From: Daldinia sp. FL1419
Lineage: Eukaryota; Ascomycota; Sordariomycetes; Xylariales; Hypoxylaceae
Length of the DNA stretch: 64,000 bases
Assembly: GCA_025201765.1 (NCBI GenBank)
Contig: MU623399.1
Location: 1 to 64,000, forward strand
Direction: 5' to 3'
The notes beneath the pieces were generated by a model that did no database searches, was not told where the DNA came from, and worked only from the letters and a program-made list of their open reading frames with translations. Both the position numbers and the translations under genes were made by a program. Shown here piece after piece: positions 56,505 to 64,000 of this stretch; the first letter of the stretch is position 1, and each line of letters opens with the position of its first letter.

Positions 56505-57275
56505 CGATGATGACCCCAGAGTCAACGAGGCGACGAGCTTCTAAAGCATATTCTAGTTACGCTAGTCGAAAAGTCCCAATGTGTTGTGCTAACCGTCGGA
56601 ATACCTTGCACGAATTGCAAGTCTGCCAACTTCGATTGTTCTGCAAGAAAGAGAAAGAAACGTCGCAGGAAAGATGATTCTCAAGAACGGGACACTTTGG
56701 GAAACCCTCTACGTCGCTCTATTCCGGAGCATGTCGTAATTCATAAATTCCACATAATGGATTTTTTTCGGAATTTTGACTCTAGAGGACGCCCGTGGCT
56801 TCGCGCTCAAGCTAGAGAGCGAGGGGTCTTATTGCCAGTGGCTGGCCAAGATCCTTCGGCGGTAGCATATACCAGCGCTTCATCCAGACCCATTAAGGAC
56901 ATTTGTTATTTAGAGTCCAAGGGCGTTTTCAAGCTACCAGCGAGAGATACTATAATTCATTTCTCGAGATATATTTCGAGATCTTTCATCCTCTTCTTCC
57001 CGTCATTGATAAGCCGTCATTCATAGACCATTTTCATTCCGCAGACACAGAATCAATTCTCCGAGGCGAGGGGCCGAGTCTATTACTTCTACAGGTTACC
57101 CTTTTCATCGCAAGCTTGGTAGAACTACATTCCAATCTTCACTGTAATACCATCTCTTACAACGATAGTATGTTTCTGGTGAGGTCATCATGTCAATGGG
57201 CTTCTCGACTCGGAAACAAGCTAGAAGCTCTCTATGAACGTACACGAGTATGTACCAAGGGGCTGTCATCCAGGT
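56505..57275 (+). pseudogene. Zn2Cys6 fungal transcription factor pseudogene
   Basis: The zinc cluster survives in part. GIPCTNCKSANFDCSARKRKK (about 56605-56660) is the second half with its linker, and just upstream, in another frame, RRASKAYSSYASRKV is the first half with both Cys of CxxC replaced by Tyr (TAT and TAC for TGT and TGC). A frameshift lies between the halves, and another near 56960 separates KGVFKLPARDTIIHF from LEIYFEIFHPLLPVIDKPSF, the beginning of the fungal-specific middle domain (PF04082-like), which runs on to about 57275. The G-to-A Cys-to-Tyr changes fit RIP. The DNA-binding domain cannot fold, so the gene is dead; the rest of the regulatory domain is not recognised downstream. 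Confidence 0.7.
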
Positions 57276-57692
57276 AGGTATCTTAACAGAGATATATTGT
57301 CTTCATACCTTTGACTATGAACTGGACGATATCGTGGCCCTAGACTCAAACATAGCATACCCAGAAATTCCTGCCCAGGGACTTGGGAATCAGTTACCTA
57401 TTCGAAGATCTTTTGAACGATTATAATCTGTTTCGGAGTCTATTTCCTTCCTCCTAACTATTTTGGAAGACAAGGAATATTATGAATATCACTGGTATTC
57501 TATAGGTAGCTATAATTACACGTTGCTGTCCATTGACCCTTTCATCACTTTTCGGCCGATTTTGGATTTTCAAGTGTTCCAGAAAGATCCCGATAGAAAT
57601 TGATATTTCTCGATAGGCTCCAGCTTATACTCAACGCTATAACCAACCTCCCGTAGAGTTACAAAATATCCATTCCTGGTTTCTACTGGATA

Positions 57693-58910
57693 TTACAGTA
57701 CTTCTCGGAATGAGTTGATGTGCTCTAACAGACTCTTTTCCCCCGAGACAGTGGTGTAGTTTAGAAGGGCGTGATGCTGGGTGTATTCATCAAGTCCGAT
57801 GCCTCCGCTACTAGGGACAATGGGTACACATTGAATCTACCGACATTAGAAGATACCAGATGGGGAGACTACCAATGCGAGAATACGTACTCCTTGGCCA
57901 TCAGTAATACGGCGAGGACTTAATTAATTCCTCCAAGTCTGCATGCATCGATCTGGCAGTAGTCTATCAAGCCGGCTTGCAAGAATTGCTTGAAAATGAC
58001 TCGGTTCTGGCAATGATAACCAGTCGCAACATCCACGCCATATGGTGTCAATGATTCCCTGATGGCAGCATGACCCAAGATATCATCGGGGGAAGTAGGC
58101 TCTTCGATAAATCTACACAGTGAGTATAGGGGTAGTGAACGAGGTGGGCAACTGACAAGGGTTTGAATTCGCCGAATTTTTGCATCACTTCGATGGTATC
58201 ACTAGCGATTTGAAGACAACGTCTATCCTCTTCAACGTCACCACCAACTTTAATCTTGAACTTACTCATCCCTTCGGCCAAGCTTGAGTTGATCCGTTCA
58301 GTCATTCGTCAGAATATCCTAATTAGCCGGCCTGGTTATTCCGCGTATTCTCGATTTTCGAAGATTTAGTGGGCTCCTACGTAGGTCTCTGATTCAAAGA
58401 GAAGGCCTAGTCCCGAATACTCATTTGCTCTTGTAATAAAGCAATCGCTTCCCCCGGTGTTATAACGTCTAGTTAGAGTATAACGAGAGTCGATACGCGA
58501 GACAAACTCCTCTCGCGTAAAATCCGACACCAGCTTCCAGAGTTGTTTGTTGAGATCGCAGCCCCGTAAATCCCATAGAGCGTTCACACAGGCGCTCAAA
58601 CCGAGATATATAACACTCTTCTCAGGGCCGATCCAGCGAAGCTGCGAATCAGAGACCAGGTATCTCCAGGTTTGTCCCATATTGACCGTGAGCTCTCCTA
58701 ATGTCTTGCCAACTAATCGATCGGCAATGTGTCGAGCAGCAACTACGCAGAAGTCGTTTCCGCGACCATTGGTGAACGCAATGCCGTGACCAACGAGATC
58801 GGTGCTAGGTTTGAGCTATACGGGAGTTGCACTATAATCTCCCGCTGGGTTCATCGTTTCGGAGCCGGAGGCGTCGAGACTAGTAGGAAACCGTAAGTCT
58901 AATTTGTCTT
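57693..58910 (-). pseudogene. L-fuconate dehydratase-like (enolase superfamily) pseudogene
   Basis: Pieces in order match the ENOSF1/L-fuconate dehydratase family: SLDASGSETMNPAGDYSA, RHIADRLVGKTLGELTVN, GQTWRYLVSDSQLRWIGPEK, FKIKVGGDVEEDRRCL, FIEEPTSPDDILGHAAIR, QIDACRLGGI and SSGGIGLDEYTQHHALLNY, ending at TAA 57693. Damage: a TAG at 58816-58818, a frameshift near 58450 after RYT, and an internal deletion between SDTI and FGEFKP that removes the conserved MVDANQ segment with the first metal ligand. A TAA also follows GGIN at 57920-57922. A 44-nt intron (58113-58156) still looks functional. The family dehydrates L-fuconate or related sugar acids. Next to an ACS-family transporter, a former sugar-acid use pair is possible. 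Confidence 0.75.
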
Positions 58911-59715
58911 GCTAGTTTTGTAACTGAGGCATCGCCTTTAACCAGATGCCTTTAGCATTCGGGGGTGTAATTTAGTATTCACTATCGACTGATATGAACA
59001 CAGCAGAACTGTCAGCCGGCAAGCCATGGCTGTAATATTTATAGTTAATATCTCTACAATGCCAAGGCCGTTACTCAGCTTGAAGGGCTTATTTCCCAAG
59101 ACAGCATTCAGGAACAAAATAGGCTCAGGGGTGCGGATCTCGGTTGCTCGCATCCCTTAGAGGAGCTCTATCGCGGAACAACATTACGTAGAGGAACGAG
59201 AGCCATGTAGTAACGATGGAGAATCCATCTATAATGCAACCCGATCACAAGGATATACACGGGGAAGCAGTTTAGATGCGGGGAATCAAGAACCAATCAC
59301 CTACAACGATTCGCAGCTTCGGCTCTTGTTATTGCTATAAATTAAGATTATTGATTTTACACGGGACCATTCAGTTCATCTCCTCACTTTGGTCTTTCGA
59401 TTCCTCAGAAACTGAGGCTTAAGTAGTAGGACCTACGCCAGTCATACTGCACCAGAAAAGGGGGAGATTCCAACCAGCCAATCACAGCGTCGATATCGAT
59501 TCTTGTGGTATAAAATTGAACAAGGTTAAAAGACGTCCATTCCCTCCCAGAAACCCGGGATAAGGAGTCTAACCGCAGGACTAGTTTCAACACTTCCAGT
59601 TGGTTTCCGGAGGACCCAGGAGGTCTTACGAAGTGAGATCGCGTGTTGCCCTTACCTCAAACCTTTGTTATGACCGTCAAGTAAGGATTCCACCAGCAAA
59701 GTCGAGATACCTACA
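58911..59715. other. Intergenic before the ACS-family transporter
   Basis: About 800 bp between the dehydratase relic and the MFS start, which therefore holds the MFS promoter; nothing else recognised. Confidence 0.4.
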
Positions 59716-61459
59716 ATGGCTGAAGAGAGTCACGATCTTAAAGAAGTACCCGAAAGGGTTGACGACGGAGGAGTCGAGCACGTCGAGAACAATGTGAAGG
59801 TGATTGGCAAGATTGACCAGCGTCATGCGGAAATGTATGCGGAAGCCTTACGGCAATATCCAGATGAAGCTTCCATCGATAAAGAAGCCGAAAAGAAACT
59901 CAAGCGGAAGCTCGATAGACGTATACTCCCTTTGCTCGGAATATGCTACTTCTTTTACGTACGACTGTCTGCCTGTACCGAGATATTAGTAGGACTAACT
60001 GACGTATAGTACGTCGACAAAACCACTCTCTCCTACGCGGCTATTTTCGGCATCCAGAAGGATCTTCACTTAGAAGGAGCTGAGTACTCGTGGCTATCGA
60101 GCATCTTCTACTTCGGCTGGCTCTTTTGGTCTATCCCGTCGAACCTCATCATGCAGCGCTGTCCGCCTGCGTATTATCTAGCGTTCAACATCTTTATGTG
60201 GGGAGTTCTTTTGATGGCCCAAGCTGCAGCTAATAACTTTGCTGGTCTTACCGCTTTGAGGATACTTTCTGGTGCTTTCGAAGCTATTGCGGACCCGGCA
60301 TTCATGCTTATCACGTCCATGTACTATACTCGTGAAGAGCAGCCTTCTCGTATCTCGGCGTGGTATGCTTGGAATGGTATTGGTATAGCTGGTGGCGGTC
60401 TCATTGGTAAGTGACAACCCTAGACGTTCTCGTATTCGAAGGAAGTGACAGCGACTAACATGAATAGGGTATTGGATTGGTCAGATCGAAGGCGCACTTC
60501 GCTCCTGGCGATACGAGTTCATAGTTGTAGGCGCGCTCTGCACTTTCTGGAGCATCGTACTATTTCTCCTCCTACCGAACTCGCCCACGACATTTTGGGG
60601 TTTCACCAAACAAGAACGATTGCTTATGATAGCTCGCATACGCCGTAACCAAACCGGAATCGAACATCAAAGGATAAAATGGGGTCAGATCAAGGAAGCC
60701 TATCTCGACTACAAGACGTGGCTATTTGTGATATTTGGTTTCCTCGGCGCTGTCCCAAATGGCGGAATCTCTAACTTCTCAACGCTGGTTATTCAGGGGC
60801 TGGGGTTCGATACGTTGCACACAGCCCTGCTGGGCATACCGCAGGGTATTCTTGTCGTTATCTGGATTGGACTTGGAGCGCTTGCTAATAGGTGCATGCC
60901 GCCGAACAGCCGCACGACCGTTTCGGCTTTGTTCATGCTGCCTACTATAGCTGGCGGCGTGGGATTCCTGCTGGCACCGCCGGATGCCTATGTTGGGCGA
61001 TTGATTTGTTTGTAGGTTTGAGGGAGACTCCTAGGAATACCCATTCTGTTAGTGCTAACAGTTACTAGTTACCTAACCGGCTCCTACCAGGCATCATTCG
61101 TGATCTCCTTGTCTCTAGTAACAAGCAACACAGGAGGGCAATCCAAGAAGATGATAGTATCTGGAATGGTTTGGTTTGGCTCATGCGTAGGCAATATCGC
61201 CGGGCCCTTCTTCTACAAGACGGAACAAGCGCCATCCTATCACCTAGGCATCGGATCCCTCCTCGTCGCTAACGTCGCCGAATTCGTGCTGTTTTTCGTC
61301 TTTCGGTACGCGTTCAAGCGGGAAAACAAGCGAAAGGAGAAGATCCGTGCGGCTTTGCGGGAAACTGGAGTGATTACTGATAATATGGAGGGGTTGAACG
61401 CTACGGCATTCCAGAACTTGACGGATAAGGAGAACCCGAATTTCGTTTATGTATATTAG
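59716..61459 (+). CDS. MFS transporter, anion:cation symporter (allantoate permease-like) family
   Basis: Exons 59716-59958, 60010-60406, 60468-61011 and 61069-61459 give 524 aa; introns are 51, 61 and 57 nt. The first exon has a hydrophilic, charged N-terminus, then LDRRILPLLGICYFFYYVDK, the helix 1 opening of the ACS family, followed by KTTLSYAAIFGIQKDLHL. Later come SIFYFGWLFWSIPSNLIMQR, GAFEAIADPAFMLITSMYY, GNIAGPFFYKTEQAPSYHLG and a basic C-terminus. These permeases bring in carboxylates such as allantoate, nicotinate, pantothenate or sugar acids with protons. The substrate is not defined by sequence. Neighbours are a dehydratase relic on one side and an HSL-type hydrolase on the other. 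Confidence 0.85.
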
Positions 61460-61804
61460 AGTCCGACTTATAGGATTTGTGAAGGTATTTATTCGTAGTA
61501 TGATTGGTTGGATTTTGCCTCCTATTACGGCGTGGGTGGTTCTACTTGGGCACCGGGACTTGACCATATATACTGTCAACGGATCTTATACATTGTATTA
61601 GTAGTCTCGTGGTTATCGCCTATGAACCAACGAAAGCACTCCAGCTTAGGTGAGATCTAAAGTCAATATTCGGGAATAGGTCAAGCGACCCGTCAGTTTG
61701 GGTCGAAGTGCTTACACCAATATGGGCAAATAATAATCACTAGATCGCTATGTCTGCTTACACCCTTGGCTCGGATGAGTCTAGTTGCTGACATGGAAGT
61801 GTCT
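61460..61804. other. Intergenic between convergent genes
   Basis: 345 bp between two stop codons; nothing recognised. Confidence 0.4.
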
Positions 61805-63074
61805 TTATTTCCATACAAAATCAAGCAACCACTCGCCAACGATTTTCAGATAAGCTGTCTCTTTCAACTTGCCATCTTCCAAAGCCTCTTGGCCAAGCCA
61901 TTGTGAGGGCAGATGATCAAATCCGTGGATTTGATCGGGTATTAGTAACCATCGTATGCTGCTTCTCCCTTCGTCCTCGATATGCTCAAACGCGAATCTC
62001 TCATCGTCCAGGATGAGCTTTCCTTTTCCTGGCCCTATTTTCTCTTGGCCTACGATATCCGATAGCGGCGGCTCTGGTCGTCCGGCCAGTTTATTCGCCA
62101 TGCACCACTTAAATAAGGGTTAGTAACTTCTAATCTGCTTCATAATAAAATTATGGGTTCCAAGGCGTCACGTACTGTTGCATGTGCAAGCTGATCTAGT
62201 TCCGTCCCGACGAAGAAAATATGCGGAGGCAGAGTGTGTCGGGGAGCGAAGTACGGCGATAACAATGGATCCGTCAGATCTGAGCCGGGCTCGATATAAC
62301 TCCACAAAAAGAACGGAGATGTCTTCGCTAGGAAATCGACCGGCGCCGAGCGCATACCCGGACCGAGACCGGGCTTGTAGTATCGCGTCTTGACTTTAAC
62401 TTCTGGGGGGATAGACTTGTCTACAACGGCGTAGATAGGCACAGCGGCTGACGGCTTGACCCTTTCTCGGATCGAGGGTAGTTGGCATACGCTGAGGGTC
62501 AAGCTACCTCCTGCCGAGAAACCAGCAATCGCTATGCGGTTCTCGTCGATCGGAATGGTATCGTCATCGAGAGTGGCTAGGATAAGGGCCTCGAGATCGT
62601 AGGTGGCAGTCGGGAAAGGGTGAGACGGGGCTTTGCGGTAATTGAGCGCAACTACGAGCACGTTGTGCATGTTGGCAAACTGCGCGTTCCACGCATCGTC
62701 ATCGTTTACCCGGCCGAGACAGAACCCGCCGCCGTGGATGGTATATACGGTCGGGAGGGGCGCCTTGGACGTTTCCGGATTATACGACTTGGGGAGAAAG
62801 ACCCTGAACACGCAAAGAGGTGCTTCGTTAGATCCAAGTGGGAATTATCACGATCGCGACGGGCTTACCTAATCGGTAAAGACGGTCGACACGGATACGC
62901 CTTGACATAATTCGGAGGGATATCCGGAGGGTAGACCCAGTCTTGGATCAAAGCTACGGGTGCTCCGATTACTTGAAGCGCGTAGACGACGGCGCCCCGG
63001 TAGACCCGCGAAAAAATGGGTAGACGGGGTTGCTTAAGAACGCGAACGTCCGCCTTGCTAACTTCATTCGCCAT
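61805..63074 (-). CDS. HSL-type alpha/beta hydrolase (esterase/lipase), three exons
   Basis: Exons 63074-62869, 62803-62176 and 62107-61805 give 378 aa; introns are 65 and 68 nt. HGGGF at 92-96 is the oxyanion hole of the hormone-sensitive-lipase family, GFSAGGS (Ser165) the nucleophile elbow, SDLTDPLLSPYFAP the region before the Asp site and IHGFD the catalytic His. The first exon has an amphipathic N-terminus with VVYALQVIGAPVALI, a possible membrane-associating helix. The start at ATG 63074 follows a (TTTCG)6 repeat in the presumed 5' leader. The enzyme should hydrolyse short acyl esters, perhaps of secondary metabolites or lipids; the exact substrate is unknown. Confidence 0.85.
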
Positions 63075-64000
63075 GACTATCTCGGAGTTTACTTTTTCGG
63101 GTCGAGATGGAGATATGTTTCGTTTCGTTTCGTTTCGTTTCGTTTCGTAAAAGATCAACTTCAAGTCGGTGTAGCCATATTGTTCGATACCTGCCTAAGC
63201 ATATCTAGCTACCTATGTAGGTAGGCAGGCATAATATTGTCTTACGCCAATGGAAGACGCAGCTTGTGCAGTTCTACCTGAATGTTGCATTCTTGGATTT
63301 GTTACCCCTGCTGTATTGCGCGTCGACAAGCGCCAATAAATGGTGCTGGACGCAGAGTTAGCGTAGCTACTGTAGGTACCTAGGTACCTAACCTAGCTAT
63401 ATTAGCTGCGTTAGCTGCTTGGGTGTGCTGTATGAAGCAAGGTTAAAGGCGGCAGTACAACACCTACAGTAGCATGCCCCCGTTTGGAGGTTTAGCTACC
63501 TATGTAATTACCTATGTAATGTCCATCTCGGGGGAGTTACATGGTAGGTATCGATAAACACCCGTGCTGGAATAAAGCAGTACAAAATACAATACCTAGG
63601 TAGGTTAGGGGGTACCTAGGATATAGTAACCTCTACTAATAATTCTATATAATATCGATATCACCAAGTCCACGTCAACTTCGCCAGCACCATTTTAACT
63701 TTTTTTTTTTTCATAATAAAAATACTGTGATACCTTAAATCGTAAAATATAAGCGAAATGGCAGAAGCACGGCCAAAATTCAAACCTAAACTCCATTTCT
63801 TAACGATGGACTGTTTGAGGATGAGATCGTTCTCCCCTCCGGCCACATTATATCAACTCGAGCGTTTTGAAAAGTCACCAACACGTCGACTCCTACCAAT
63901 AAATCAAGTAGCATACTTGAAATATCAGTCAATACGTTCTCTTAAGCTTTAATCGGTCGAAGAAGAAGCTTTTGGTATGACCCCGCAAACGAGGACTCGT
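63075..64000. other. Right-hand intergenic stretch with TACCTA repeats
   Basis: No supported gene. Dense TAGGTA/TACCTAGG motifs occur near 63210-63230, 63372-63405, 63490-63520 and 63592-63622. A poly-T run lies at about 63700. Two overlapping antisense frames of about 60 codons near 63660-63950 are not convincing. Confidence 0.5.
63118..63147. repeat. (TTTCG)6 microsatellite
   Basis: Six perfect pentanucleotide copies, 44 bp upstream of the hydrolase ATG, so in its probable 5' leader (CGAAA repeats on the coding strand). Confidence 0.9.

Noticed and set aside
63661..63952. Opposed 61- and 64-codon frames at the right edge
   Set aside because: They overlap antisense, and one contains a poly-T run coding for a Lys stretch; neither has a motif.
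1..64000. tRNA, rRNA, CRISPR arrays and bacterial operon signals
   Set aside because: No tRNA B-box-like arms or rRNA pieces were recognised by eye, and introns and gene families show a eukaryotic fungal genome, in which CRISPR and ribosome-binding sites do not apply.

Overview
The window looks like a piece of a filamentous ascomycete (Pezizomycotina) chromosome. Genes are sparse and on both strands. Most carry one to five introns of about 45-97 nt with GT..AG borders and CTAAC/CTAAT-like branch points. The gene families are typical of such fungi: UstYa/DUF3328, a HET-domain relic, Zn2Cys6 relic, fungal amino acid permease, CE16 esterase, DUF8035-like protein, GPI-anchored Ser/Thr protein. 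Two blocks are extremely AT-rich and free of ORFs, as expected after repeat-induced point mutation (RIP). All gene models were spliced by eye and no database search was run.

Layout. 1-4.8 kb: RIP-type AT block, followed by a 213-bp Mutator-like MITE with a 10-bp target duplication. 5.3-6.6 kb: monocarboxylate-type MFS transporter (-). 7.2-9.1 kb: HET-domain pseudogene (-) with five in-frame stops, ending beside a 670-bp TIR element. 10.4-10.9 kb: GPI-type Ser/Thr protein (-). 10.9-13.9 kb: nothing recognised. 13.9-16.4 kb: five-exon polytopic membrane protein (+). 17.7-18.7 kb: four-exon SDR reductase (-). 20.1-21.3 kb: acidic, mucin-like single-pass membrane protein (-). 22.7-24.4 kb: protein with two F-box-like segments (-). 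25.0-26.3 kb: M20 amidohydrolase (+). 26.5-28.1 kb: BAHD-type acyltransferase (-). 28.9-30.1 kb: secreted CE16 esterase with a 23-nt microexon (-).

31.3-36.7 kb: RIP-degraded LTR retrotransposon with 153-bp LTRs and a GATAG target duplication. A broken cytochrome P450 lies directly against its right end. A 425-bp TIR element follows at 38.0 kb, then an RNase H-like protein lacking one catalytic acid (38.7-39.6 kb, +) and a six-exon amino acid permease (39.9-41.8 kb, -).

42.9-46.6 kb is the most interesting stretch. A 55-aa spliced secreted peptide (-) is divergent from a four-exon UstYa-family oxidase gene with both HxxHC motifs (+), followed by an S33 proline-iminopeptidase-like gene (+). 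UstYa proteins modify small secreted precursor peptides in fungal RiPP (dikaritin) pathways, so this is a candidate RiPP-like locus, but the peptide does not have the usual repeated cores.

47.7-64 kb: a small hypothetical (-), a DUF8035-like Arg/Ser-rich protein (-), a pogo/Fot1-type MITE, a cryptic coding-like locus (-), a secreted phytase-like esterase with six exons (-), a Zn2Cys6 factor pseudogene (+), an L-fuconate dehydratase-like pseudogene (-), an ACS-family MFS transporter (+) and an HSL-type hydrolase (-).

The overall theme is an accessory region: live transport, hydrolase and peptide-modification genes stand among at least four pseudogenes and five transposon relics. Several pseudogene lesions are C-to-T/G-to-A changes, consistent with RIP acting near repeats.
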